Below are positions 7,349 to 14,121 of a stretch of DNA of 14,121 bases, piece after piece. The stretch spans positions 1 to 14,121 of the forward strand of contig JASLDM010000002.1 in NCBI GenBank assembly GCA_030151565.1, in the 5' to 3' direction. Position 1 is the stretch's first letter. Each line of letters opens with the position of its first letter. This DNA is from Flavobacterium sp. (GTDB lineage Bacteria; Bacteroidota; Bacteroidia; Flavobacteriales; Flavobacteriaceae). The notes under the pieces were generated by a model. That model was not told the DNA's origin. It did not search any database and saw only the letters and a list, made by a program, of their open reading frames with translations. Position numbers and translations under genes: made by a program.

Positions 7349-8065
7349 TTACATCAAATTATCTAAACTATTGACTGCCAAATGTCTTTCAACTGTAAAT
7401 CCTTCTGCAAAATCGGTTCCAATAAGCCTTCCTAAGTCCTCTGCACGGTATTTTATGCTATCCAGAAAGGTTTTTGAGGTAATTGGCGTTGTCGGTTCTT
7501 TGGAATTTGTATCGTAAAATTGCGTGCGATATGCCAAAACAGCTTCCATTTTCTGATCTATAAATCCAGATACATCAACTACAAAGTCGGGTTCTATCGT
7601 TTTCCATTGAATATAATGATACACTAATTTTGGACGCCAAGCTTCTTGTGGCTCCCCGTCATAAGTGGTTTCTATACGTCTAAGTCCTGATAAAAAACAA
7701 GCATCCGAAACCAAGCGACTTCCCTTTCCGTGATCGATATGACGGTCGTCGATAGCGTTGCACAATACAATTTCAGGTTTGTATTTGCGAATCATTTTAA
7801 TAACTTCAAGCTGATGCGCCTCGTCATTTTTAAAAAAGCCATCTCTAAAACGGAGGTTCTCACGAGCGCTCAACCCCAATACAACTGCTGCACGGGCCGC
7901 TTCTTCATCTCTAATTTCAGCGGACCCTCGGGTGCCTAATTCCCCACGGGTTAAATCAACCACAGCAACTTTTTTTCCCAAGGACACTTCTTTTGCAATG
8001 GTAGCACCACAACCTAATTCTACATCATCTGGGTGTGCTCCAAAAGCCAATATATCTACTTTCAT
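7349..8065 (-). CDS. bshB1: Bacillithiol biosynthesis deacetylase BshB1 (N-acetylglucosaminylmalate deacetylase)
   Basis: This is a zinc-dependent PIG-L/LmbE-family deacetylase. It converts N-acetylglucosaminyl-malate to glucosaminyl-malate, the second step of bacillithiol synthesis, in the cytosol. The 238-residue protein has the AHPDD motif at 10-14 and DDRHIDHG at 106-113. His11, Asp14 and His112 are the likely zinc ligands, and Asp13 the catalytic base; these positions are one lower than in the Bacillus enzyme I recall. RGELGTRG (40-47) and the C-terminal AVLAYRTQFYD are typical of BshB1 rather than other LmbE proteins. It is the last gene of a tight cluster, starting 5 bases after the isochorismate synthase stop. 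The bshA and bshC partners are not in the window. Confidence 0.92.
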   Translation of the reverse strand: MKVDILAFGAHPDDVELGCGATIAKEVSLGKKVAVVDLTRGELGTRGSAEIRDEEAARAAVVLGLSARENLRFRDGFFKNDEAHQLEVIKMIRKYKPEIVLCNAIDDRHIDHGKGSRLVSDACFLSGLRRIETTYDGEPQEAWRPKLVYHYIQWKTIEPDFVVDVSGFIDQKMEAVLAYRTQFYDTNSKEPTTPITSKTFLDSIKYRAEDLGRLIGTDFAEGFTVERHLAVNSLDNLM

Positions 8066-8070
8066 ACTTG

Positions 8071-9132
8071 TTATTTTAATATTTTTTTCATCGTTGTGGA
8101 CTTGTTTACTGTTTCATAAAATTCGGCTGTAGCATCACTTCCATCTGTAATACCGCATCCTAAATAAAGTAACGCACGTTGCGCTTCCAATTGCATACAG
8201 CGCAAATTGACAAACAAGTCTGTTTGGTCCACTTCTTTTGTTTCAAAATTGTAATTTAATTCCCCTAAAAAACCTGCGTAATAGGCTCTTTCATACCCTT
8301 CTTCTGCTTCTATAAAAGTGCGTGCAGCTGCTTTGGGCATTCCACATACAGCAGGTGTTGGATGTAAAACCTCTAAAATGTCTGCCAGATTGGCTTCATT
8401 GTTCATCGCTGCTGTTACATCTGTTCGTATATGCATTACTTTTCCTGCTCGTGCCGTGAAAGGGGCTGTAACTTGAATATCACATACAAAGGGAGTTAGT
8501 GAATCTAGAATGAAATCAGTAACGTAGCGTTGTTCTTCTTGTTCTTTTTGTCCCCAAAACACTTCTGTTTTTCCGTGATTTACTTGGGTTCCTGCCAATG
8601 CCATAGTAAACAACTTTCCGTTTGACACACGCAGTAATTGCTCAGGCGTTGCTCCCATCCACAAACCCACTTCGGGGTGGTAAAAAATAGAACAGAAAGC
8701 CGTTGGATAGCTACTTTTTAGTTTTTTAAAAAGCAATACAACGTCTAGTGTATCTAGCGGCACTATTTCCTGACGCGATAGAACTACTTTTTCAAATTGC
8801 TGTTCTGCAATGCCTTTTAAACCTCTTTCTACAAGGGCTTCAAATGCTTGTTGTTCTGGGGTGCCTTCTGCCGTAGGCCAATCTGTTGATTCTGCCGTTG
8901 ACAAAGCCTCAAAAGATTCTTGTATTACGATAGACTCCGCTGCGGGAATCAATACGCTAGGTCCTTTGGAAAAAGGTGCAAACACAAAGCCCGAATCTTT
9001 AAAATCTGTTGTTGTGTATAGGTCAAACGTGCGTTGAAATACACCGATAATCTGGTCTGCGTTTGCTTTACTATAAATGGCAAAGGGTTTCTTTTGCTCC
9101 AAATGTTTGGTCAAGCAAGGAAATAAATACAT
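8071..9132 (-). CDS. menF: Isochorismate synthase
   Basis: This enzyme converts chorismate to isochorismate, the entry step of menaquinone synthesis, using Mg2+ in the cytosol. The 353-residue protein is shorter than E. coli MenF (431) or EntC (391), mainly at the N terminus. The chorismate-binding domain holds Lys115 (FEKVVLSR), the likely general base. It also holds ALAGT (178-182), the acidic run KEQEEQRYV (196-204), HPTPAVCGMP (257-266), GELNYN (290-295) and LRC (310-312). The C-terminal signature is GCGITDGSDATAEFYETVNKS. There is no glutamine-amidotransferase partner or anthranilate-type motif nearby. The thioesterase gene just upstream (9-base gap) supports menaquinone rather than siderophore synthesis. 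Confidence 0.9.
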   Translation of the reverse strand: MYLFPCLTKHLEQKKPFAIYSKANADQIIGVFQRTFDLYTTTDFKDSGFVFAPFSKGPSVLIPAAESIVIQESFEALSTAESTDWPTAEGTPEQQAFEALVERGLKGIAEQQFEKVVLSRQEIVPLDTLDVVLLFKKLKSSYPTAFCSIFYHPEVGLWMGATPEQLLRVSNGKLFTMALAGTQVNHGKTEVFWGQKEQEEQRYVTDFILDSLTPFVCDIQVTAPFTARAGKVMHIRTDVTAAMNNEANLADILEVLHPTPAVCGMPKAAARTFIEAEEGYERAYYAGFLGELNYNFETKEVDQTDLFVNLRCMQLEAQRALLYLGCGITDGSDATAEFYETVNKSTTMKKILK

Positions 9133-9141
9133 AAAGGAACT

Positions 9142-9561
9142 TTATTTATTGATAACGATATTCGTTATTTTACAAAGTGAGATTAATTGATCTTCTTCAT
9201 CGGTAATTCGAATTTCCCACAAGTGTAATGTACGTCCTTTATGAATGATTTTTGCAGTAGCATAAACCGTTCCTTCTCGTTTTGCTTTTAAGTGATTTGC
9301 AGCGATTTCGATACCGCGCACTTCTTGCTTTTCAGGATCTATAAACATAAATGAAGCCGAGCTTCCAACACTTTCAGCTAAGGCTACTGAAGCTCCACCG
9401 TGTAACAAACCCATTGGTTGATGTACTCTTGGATTTACTGGCATTTTTGCTTTTAGATAGTCATCACCTATTTCAATAAATTCTATCTCTAAAGTTTCCA
9501 TAAGCGTGTTTTTACAAAACGCTTTACACTGTGCCAAAAACTGTTCTTTATCTATGTTCAT
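9142..9561 (-). CDS. menI: Hotdog-fold acyl-CoA thioesterase, probable DHNA-CoA thioesterase MenI
   Basis: This protein probably hydrolyses 1,4-dihydroxy-2-naphthoyl-CoA to DHNA in menaquinone synthesis. The 139-residue single hotdog domain matches E. coli YdiI/MenI in length and in key positions. These are Gln48 (HQPMG), His54 (LLHGGAS) and the catalytic Glu63 (LAESVGS), the numbering I recall for YdiI. The C-terminal half has the conserved NHLKAKREGTV segment. It is the first gene of the cluster with menF and bshB1, with a good promoter 26 bases upstream. PaaI-type phenylacetyl-CoA thioesterase is an alternative by family, but the menF neighbour favours MenI. Confidence 0.82.
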   Translation of the reverse strand: MNIDKEQFLAQCKAFCKNTLMETLEIEFIEIGDDYLKAKMPVNPRVHQPMGLLHGGASVALAESVGSSASFMFIDPEKQEVRGIEIAANHLKAKREGTVYATAKIIHKGRTLHLWEIRITDEEDQLISLCKITNIVINK

Positions 9562-9586
9562 TGTTTGAATTTTATTTGTTGTTCCT

Positions 9587-9617
9587 CAAAATTACTAAAA
9601 AATCGACGAAGTGAAAA
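9587..9617 (-). promoter_or_regulatory. Promoter of the menI-menF-bshB1 cluster
   Basis: Read on the minus strand, a TAATTTTG -7 box (9587-9594) matches TAnnTTTG. It is preceded at exactly 19 bases by TTTT (9614-9617) in place of the TTTG -33 box. The start codon at 9561 is 26 bases downstream, giving a leader of about 20 bases. It separates the cluster from the photolyase gene on the same strand. Confidence 0.6.
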
Positions 9618-9646
9618 ATCAATTAGTATAGTTTTAAGTCTTGTTT

Positions 9647-10945
9647 TTAGATTGAAGCAAGGCCTTTTTTGTAGGTTTCTAATGCTCTTTCTCTAGCAAA
9701 TTTATGTGCTACTATTTCTGGAAACTGAAAGGAATCTTCGTAATCGGGATGCCACTTCTTTACATAAGCCAAGTCTTTATCAAACTTTTTGAGTTGCTCG
9801 CTAGGATTAAATATGCGAAAATAAGGAGCAGCATCACAGCCACATCCTGCAGCCCATTGCCAATTGCCATTATTGGCAGCCAAGTCATAATCAAGGAGTT
9901 TTTGTGCAAAATAAGCTTCTCCCCAACGCCAATCTATCAATAGATGTTTGGTAAGAAAACTAGCCACTACCATACGCACGCGGTTGTGCATAAATCCTGT
10001 TGCAAGTAGTTCACGCATACCCGCATCCACCATAGGATAGCCGGTTTCTCCTTTACACCATTTTTCAAATTCTGCCTCATTGTTTCGCCACTGTATTGCC
10101 TCATATTTTGGTTTGAAACATTGGGTTACAACTGCTGGAAAATGAAAGAGAATCTGCATAAAGAATTCGCGCCAAATGAGTTCATTTAACCAAGTTTCAG
10201 AATGTACAAGAGCAGCTGCTACACATTTTCGGATTGAAATTGTTCCAAAACGCAAAGCAATACCTAGTCGAGATGTTTGATCTAAACTTGGATAATCTCG
10301 ATTGGCTGCATACGTACTAATAAGGGCTTCATTTAAGGTGGGGACTTCAAACACGAGGTCTGTTTTTACAAAACCGAGCGCTTCCAAGCTTGGGAGTGTT
10401 GTTGTTAGCGGATAAAAATGTGCCGTATTGGGCTTCAAGCTGTCGTAATCAGTTGTTGAAAGCTGTTTTTTCCATTGTTTGGAATAGGGCGTAAATACGG
10501 TATAAGGAGTTCCATCGGATTTGAGTACCTCATCTTTTTCAAAAATGACTTGGTCTTTGAAGCTTTGAAAACCGACACCTTTAGTTTGCAACAAGGTTTT
10601 AATTTCTAAATCTCTCTGAATGGCTTGTGGCTCGTAGTCGTGATTACAAAATACCGTTTGCACGTTATAGTGTGTCAATAAGGTTTCAAAAGCACGAAGA
10701 GGTGTATCGTATAAAACGGTTAGAGCGCTTCCGTATGATGCCAATTGATGATTGAGAAGTGCTACTGCTTGGTGAATATAATCTACCCTCCTATCGTATG
10801 GATCTGGAAATTGCTCCAAGATTGTTTTATCAAATATAAATAGTGGTACTACAGGTATTCCTGAGGCCAAAGCTTCTGTTAATGCTTTGTTGTCGTCCAA
10901 GCGCAAATCGCGTCGGAACCAAAATAGATGTACCGCTGTTGTCAT
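9647..10945 (-). CDS. phrB: Deoxyribodipyrimidine photolyase (class I, FAD)
   Basis: This flavoenzyme repairs cyclobutane pyrimidine dimers using blue light. I chose the ATG at 10945, giving 432 residues that begin MTTAVHLFWFRRDLR. An in-frame TTG seven codons earlier is less likely. The N-terminal antenna domain (about 5-130) is followed by the FAD domain. The electron-transfer tryptophans are all present: Trp286 (IQWRNN), Trp339 (IDWRWGE) and Trp362 (NGNWQW). They have the same spacing as E. coli Trp306, Trp359 and Trp382. TGYPMVDAGMREL (301-313), HNRVRM and DAAPYFRIFNP (371-381) are family signatures. RLDDN replaces the commoner RLHDN near the N terminus. The upstream gene ends in a terminator, so this one needs its own promoter, which I could not place firmly. 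Confidence 0.94.
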   Translation of the reverse strand: MTTAVHLFWFRRDLRLDDNKALTEALASGIPVVPLFIFDKTILEQFPDPYDRRVDYIHQAVALLNHQLASYGSALTVLYDTPLRAFETLLTHYNVQTVFCNHDYEPQAIQRDLEIKTLLQTKGVGFQSFKDQVIFEKDEVLKSDGTPYTVFTPYSKQWKKQLSTTDYDSLKPNTAHFYPLTTTLPSLEALGFVKTDLVFEVPTLNEALISTYAANRDYPSLDQTSRLGIALRFGTISIRKCVAAALVHSETWLNELIWREFFMQILFHFPAVVTQCFKPKYEAIQWRNNEAEFEKWCKGETGYPMVDAGMRELLATGFMHNRVRMVVASFLTKHLLIDWRWGEAYFAQKLLDYDLAANNGNWQWAAGCGCDAAPYFRIFNPSEQLKKFDKDLAYVKKWHPDYEDSFQFPEIVAHKFARERALETYKKGLASI

Positions 10946-10983
10946 AACTTTATGAGTAAATATCAATGCTACAAAGTACCTAC

Positions 10984-11019
10984 AAAAAACCTTGAAATAG
11001 TAGATTATTTCAAGGTTTT
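10984..11019 (-). terminator. Rho-independent terminator after the DUF2493 gene
   Basis: A perfect 14-bp stem runs from AAAACCTTGAAATA (10986-10999) to its complement (11006-11019), with a six-base loop. On the minus strand it is followed by a run of six T. It stops transcription from the DUF2493 gene before the photolyase; a shorter T-run on the plus side makes that direction weaker. Confidence 0.85.
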
Positions 11020-11067
11020 ATTCTCTTTTTGCTATTCCAAAGTAGTTGTCAGCTATACCAGTACAGA

Positions 11068-11421
11068 TTAAATATAAACGATAAATGATTTTTTACCCAA
11101 GGTATTGGATTTGTCAAGCGCATCTTTTGTTCCGTTTGATATTCCATCCCAAAAGGCAACTACCATATCTGCGTGCTCAATTATTTCTGTATTTCTAATA
11201 AAGCCTGCACGTTTGCCAAAGCGCTTCCAATCAGGTTTAAAGACTACAAGTTCCAATTGATGTTCTTTGGCAAATTGAGCTCCTAAAGTATCTGCACCTT
11301 TCGCACCTCCCGACACAATGTGGGTTAAGCTCAATCCGTCTTTTTGAATCAAAGCCAACAATTGTTCTTTCATCAATGCATAGTTCTCAAAAGAACGACT
11401 TCCAATAATAGCAAGTTTCAT
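11068..11421 (-). CDS. DUF2493 / YspA-type SLOG-domain protein
   Basis: This small cytosolic protein of 117 residues belongs to the SLOG superfamily, a Rossmann-like fold that binds nucleotide-type ligands. Visible motifs are the N-terminal strand and loop LAIIGSR (3-9), the phosphate-binding SGGAKGAD (37-44), and RAGFIRN (71-77). AFWDGISNGTKD (89-100) is also typical of the DUF2493 group. No fused effector domain is present, unlike the SLOG proteins of defence systems, and the neighbours are housekeeping genes. Its ligand and role are unknown. It is a single-gene unit with a -7 box upstream and a terminator downstream. Confidence 0.85.
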   Translation of the reverse strand: MKLAIIGSRSFENYALMKEQLLALIQKDGLSLTHIVSGGAKGADTLGAQFAKEHQLELVVFKPDWKRFGKRAGFIRNTEIIEHADMVVAFWDGISNGTKDALDKSNTLGKKSFIVYI

Positions 11422-11443
11422 AGCCTAAATTTTATATTTTTTA

Positions 11444-11451
11444 CAAAAATA
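11444..11451 (-). promoter_or_regulatory. Bacteroidota-type -7 box for the DUF2493 gene
   Basis: The minus-strand sequence TATTTTTG matches TAnnTTTG and lies 22 bases before the ATG at 11421. A TTTG occurs upstream but at a spacing of only 14 bases, so the -33 element is doubtful. Confidence 0.4.
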
Positions 11452-11589
11452 GTCCTAGATCAAGACAAAGCATGACCGTTATAAATACAGGGTTTGATGA
11501 TTTGGTTTCGCTTCATTTAAAACGTTAAAATAAGGATTATCGTAAGAATTTGATATTCAAATCCCTATATTTAAAAACAAAAAACGTCT

Positions 11590-12522
11590 ATGAACTTTAC
11601 AAACCCCCTAGTTTATGGGGCTCCCCTTTTTATTGCCTTAATTTTATTAGAGCTAAGTTACAGTAAAATCACCAAAAAAGACCTCTATCAATGGAAAGAC
11701 TTATTTGCAAGTTTGACTATTGGTGTGGGATCTGCAATATTGGCTGCTTTGCTAAAAACCGTAACAGCCATCTATATTTTTGGTGCTGTTTATGAATTGT
11801 TTAATCCTCTTGTAGATGGTGTAAGAACCAATATAATGGGATGGCAATCGTTTGGTTTTGTATGGTATGTGTGGATTTTATGTCAGCTTGCAGATGACTT
11901 CAGTTACTATTGGTTTCATCGACAAAATCATATGGTTCGCTTTTTTTGGGCGGCCCATATTGTGCACCATTCCTCCGAAAACTTTAATTTAGGAACGGCA
12001 GTGCGTAACGGTTGGTTTACCTTATTTTACAAGCCTTTGTTTTACCTCTGGATTCCTGCTGTTGGTTTCCCTCCAGAGATGTTGATTGTTTGTTTGGGAA
12101 TTGAATCTTTATGGCAATTTCAACTACATTCTACTTACGTGCCTAAATTGGGATTCTTAGAACATTTTGTAAACACGCACACGCTTCATCAAGTTCATCA
12201 CTCTAAAAACTTTGATTATATGGATAAAAACCACGGAGGTTTTCTAAATATCTTTGATCGTATTTTTGGAACGTGGAAGCCTTTAGATGAAGATCAGCCT
12301 GCTGAATTTGGCGTTACTACACCACCAGAAACCCATAATCCTATTGATATTCTTACGCACGAGTATATCAATATATGGCACGATATGAAGAAAAGTCGCA
12401 ATTGGAAACATAAATGGATGTATGTTTTTGGTCCGCCAGGCTGGAGTCACGATGGCAGTACGTTAACAGTAAAACAAATGCGAAGACAAATAGCTTTAGA
12501 AAACACGAAACAAGAAGCTTAA
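11590..12522 (+). CDS. Sterol desaturase / fatty acid hydroxylase superfamily membrane protein
   Basis: This is a membrane-embedded di-iron oxygenase of 310 residues with an unknown lipid-like substrate. Hydrophobic segments lie at about 8-22, 38-68, 85-103 and 140-172. The histidine clusters that hold the iron pair are HRQNH (110-114), HIVHH (123-127) and HTLHQVHH (197-204), with an extra His180 in FQLHST. This is the family's HX3H, HX2HH and HX2HH arrangement. The C-terminal third is soluble and ends in a basic stretch. A 15-base ATTTGA-TAT-TCAAAT inverted repeat and a TATATTTA sequence lie just upstream and may form its promoter region. It is divergent from the DUF2493 gene and ends at a strong terminator. 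Carotenoid, sterol-like and sphingolipid substrates are all possible. Confidence 0.9.
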   Translation: MNFTNPLVYGAPLFIALILLELSYSKITKKDLYQWKDLFASLTIGVGSAILAALLKTVTAIYIFGAVYELFNPLVDGVRTNIMGWQSFGFVWYVWILCQLADDFSYYWFHRQNHMVRFFWAAHIVHHSSENFNLGTAVRNGWFTLFYKPLFYLWIPAVGFPPEMLIVCLGIESLWQFQLHSTYVPKLGFLEHFVNTHTLHQVHHSKNFDYMDKNHGGFLNIFDRIFGTWKPLDEDQPAEFGVTTPPETHNPIDILTHEYINIWHDMKKSRNWKHKWMYVFGPPGWSHDGSTLTVKQMRRQIALENTKQEA

Positions 12523-12552
12523 TATCTAGCTAAACATTGAAATAGAACACTA

Positions 12553-12593
12553 AAAAAACCTCCTTGGAGCTCAAGACTACAAGGAGGTTTTTT
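12553..12593. terminator. Bidirectional Rho-independent terminator
   Basis: A perfect 14-bp stem runs from AAAAAACCTCCTTG (12553-12566) to CAAGGAGGTTTTTT (12580-12593), with a 13-base loop. The A-run and T-run at its foot let it work on both strands. It lies between the convergent hydroxylase and acetyltransferase genes. Confidence 0.9.
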
Positions 12594-12611
12594 GTTTATA
12601 ATCCAATGCAG

Positions 12612-13187
12612 TTAAATCGCCTTATATTTTTCTAATAGCGCTTTGGGATCAAATAGAAAGGTATAATATTTTCTATCTTGAAACATAAAGGTATCAAAGG
12701 GTTCTCCAAAATAATGGGTATGAATGGTCATAGACAATGTATTGGCTTCTTCTACAAAAGCAAGTCCTTTTTTAAAGTCTTTGTAAAACAGATCACACAA
12801 GTGCAGTAAAAGGTCGGTTAATAAGCCCTTTCCTTTATTTTTTGGATCAACGACAACTGGTCCGTATTGAAAAATATCTGTAGCTTTCAAAGTGTCTGTT
12901 TTTTGAAGTACTTGTTGTGCAGCCAATACAATAGGTCCTTTTTCAGTAATTCCCACTCTAGAAGCAAAGGCAACAGCTAGTAAGTTATCTTTTTCTTTCA
13001 CGGCATAGACACCTAAATCGCCTTGAAATGCAGTGACAATTTCAGCATCCATTCTACCTTGTACAAAGCCTGATTTGGCGCGTTCTTCTGCGGATAATCC
13101 TTCTCCTTTAGCGCCATTTAAAAGTCCTAAAATAGAATCTAGATCGGCAGCAGTAGTTTTTACAATTGTATTTTGGGTATTCTTCAT
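12612..13187 (-). CDS. GNAT-like N-acetyltransferase
   Basis: This is a probable acetyl-CoA-dependent N-acetyltransferase of 191 residues with unknown acceptor. Acetyl-CoA motif A is visible as a strand and pyrophosphate loop, QYGPVVVDPKNKGKGL (107-122). It carries KNKGKG where the family pattern is Q/R-x-x-G-x-G/A, followed by the helix LLTDLLLHLC. The preceding strand AVAFASRVGI (71-80) and the tail HTHYFGEPFDTFMFQDRKYYTFLFD fit the rest of the fold. The first position of the loop is Lys rather than Gln or Arg, so the assignment is good but not certain. It follows the ketopantoate reductase by 49 bases on the same strand, with a perfect palindrome in the gap. Confidence 0.78.
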   Translation of the reverse strand: MKNTQNTIVKTTAADLDSILGLLNGAKGEGLSAEERAKSGFVQGRMDAEIVTAFQGDLGVYAVKEKDNLLAVAFASRVGITEKGPIVLAAQQVLQKTDTLKATDIFQYGPVVVDPKNKGKGLLTDLLLHLCDLFYKDFKKGLAFVEEANTLSMTIHTHYFGEPFDTFMFQDRKYYTFLFDPKALLEKYKAI

Positions 13188-13203
13188 TTTAAATGATCGT
13201 TTG

Positions 13204-13217
13204 TTAGTATATACTAA
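13204..13217. repeat. Perfect 14-bp palindrome upstream of the acetyltransferase
   Basis: TTAGTATATACTAA reads the same on both strands. It lies 17 bases before the acetyltransferase start codon, within the 49-base gap after the ketopantoate reductase gene. The position fits an operator for a dimeric repressor, but chance in AT-rich DNA is possible. Confidence 0.4.
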
Positions 13218-13236
13218 GATGCTTTAAATTATGAAA

Positions 13237-14121
13237 TTACTTGGTTCTTAAAGCATTATACATTTTTGAATACGTAGGACAGCTAGCACCATAATGCGTT
13301 GTTTCCTTTACTATGTATCCTGCCATTACGTCTAATTCATTATGGTTTTTAGCAGCAATAAAATCACGATGCATAGAAGTTGTAGAGTCAAATGGAATTG
13401 CTCTTAAGCGATCCAAAATAAGTGTTGTGACATCTAGGGGTAAAGCAATTTGTTTATGCTTTGCCAAAGCAGCACCTTCTTTAAGTAATTGTTCAACAGC
13501 GTCTGCGTGGTCTTGCATTACTTGTCCAATGCAAGCATCAAAATAACTAGTTGCTGTAGCTGAAGCTGAAACTAATAAATATTTTTCCCAAACCGCTGTA
13601 CTTATTTCATCTGACACGTATGCCTTTATACCTGCATCTTGAAACAATTTTTCATAAAAAGACATCGCTTCCGTTACACCGGTATCAAGTCCAAAAACAA
13701 TTTTTTGACGCCCACTCAGGTTTTCAACCACGCCAGGTTTTACCAATTCTGAAACCATATACGTACAGCCTTTCCAAACGGTCGCCTCTGGAAAAGCTTC
13801 TGCTAAGTTTTCATAAGCAGTAATTCCGTTGAGCAATGGTAAGATAATCGTATTTGCACCTACACAAGGTTTTAGTTGCTTTATAGTTTCTGCCAAATCA
13901 TACTCTTTAGTACAAAGTAGAATAAAATCAAGCGTGCCTAATTCTTGAATAGCTGCCGTTGCGCTTGAAGGGATTGCTGTAAAGGTTGCTCCTTTTGAAC
14001 GTACCTCTAAGCCGTGTTGTTGCATTGCTTGTAAATGAGCTCCACGTGCTATAAAATGTATTTCGATCGTGGAATCTGCTTGGTATTTATGAGCCAATAA
14101 TCCGCCATAAAAACCTCCAAC
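13237..14121 (-). CDS. panE: 2-dehydropantoate 2-reductase (ketopantoate reductase), N terminus cut by the window
   Basis: This cytosolic enzyme reduces 2-dehydropantoate to pantoate with NADPH in pantothenate and coenzyme A synthesis. The frame is open to the right edge. The first visible residues, VGGFYGGLLAHKY, are the glycine-rich nucleotide-binding loop, so only about 10 residues are missing. A TTG at 14097 is internal and not the start. Further family motifs are LLCTKEYDLAE, LPLLNGITAYE, VWEKYLLVSA with the catalytic-type lysine, and TTSMHRDF followed by NELD in the C-terminal domain. The ending HYGASCPTYSKMYNALR is typical. About 295 residues are visible, near full family length. Some PanE-like proteins act on other 2-keto acids, so the exact substrate is probable rather than proven. 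Confidence 0.88.
   Translation of the reverse strand, partial: VGGFYGGLLAHKYQADSTIEIHFIARGAHLQAMQQHGLEVRSKGATFTAIPSSATAAIQELGTLDFILLCTKEYDLAETIKQLKPCVGANTIILPLLNGITAYENLAEAFPEATVWKGCTYMVSELVKPGVVENLSGRQKIVFGLDTGVTEAMSFYEKLFQDAGIKAYVSDEISTAVWEKYLLVSASATATSYFDACIGQVMQDHADAVEQLLKEGAALAKHKQIALPLDVTTLILDRLRAIPFDSTTSMHRDFIAAKNHNELDVMAGYIVKETTHYGASCPTYSKMYNALRTK

Noticed and set aside
8071..9132. Chorismate-binding enzyme as anthranilate or aminodeoxychorismate synthase, or a siderophore EntC
   Set aside because: There is no amidotransferase or siderophore gene nearby, and the adjacent MenI-like thioesterase fits menaquinone synthesis.
11068..11421. SLOG-domain protein as part of a nucleotide-sensing defence system
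   Set aside because: It stands alone with its own terminator. It has no fused or neighbouring effector, and lies among housekeeping genes.

Overview
The window looks like a chromosomal segment of a Bacteroidota bacterium, most likely a member of the Flavobacteriia. It is AT-rich. Start codons sit behind A/T-rich leaders without Shine-Dalgarno sequences, and several genes have the Bacteroidota -7 box TAnnTTTG. Gene content agrees: a PtpA-like prolyl tripeptidyl peptidase, a Bacteroidota-type Qnr-like pentapeptide protein, menaquinone genes, and a BshB1 bacillithiol deacetylase. The genus cannot be fixed from the sequence alone.

Layout, left to right. At 1-548 (-) there is a 3'-truncated short-chain dehydrogenase, divergent from a secreted S9-family prolyl peptidase at 728-2911 (+). 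A bidirectional hairpin terminator separates the peptidase from a convergent transaldolase (2966-3622, -) and a second short-chain dehydrogenase (3707-4519, -). A lipoprotein M28 zinc aminopeptidase (4624-5643, +) overlaps by ATGA a small three-helix membrane protein (5640-5921, +). Next comes about 570 bases with no convincing gene but with a knot of interleaved inverted repeats (about 6139-6293). After it lie a pentapeptide-repeat protein (6494-7060, -) and two identical tandem tRNA-His genes with their own promoter and terminator (7074-7332, -).

The central minus-strand cluster reads menI-like thioesterase (9142-9561), isochorismate synthase menF (8071-9132) and bshB1 (7349-8065). Gaps are 5-9 bases, with one promoter ahead of the thioesterase. 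Two of its products act in menaquinone synthesis and the third makes the thiol bacillithiol. Upstream on the same strand are a class I photolyase (9647-10945) and a small DUF2493/SLOG protein (11068-11421), divided by a strong terminator. A sterol-desaturase-family membrane hydroxylase (11590-12522, +) follows, then another bidirectional terminator. The window ends with a GNAT-like acetyltransferase (12612-13187, -) and a 5'-truncated ketopantoate reductase (13237-14121, -).

Most of this is ordinary core and near-core genome. I see no defence island, prophage, CRISPR array or intact insertion sequence. The least explained piece is the structured gap between 5922 and 6493, beside the pentapeptide gene and the tRNA pair.
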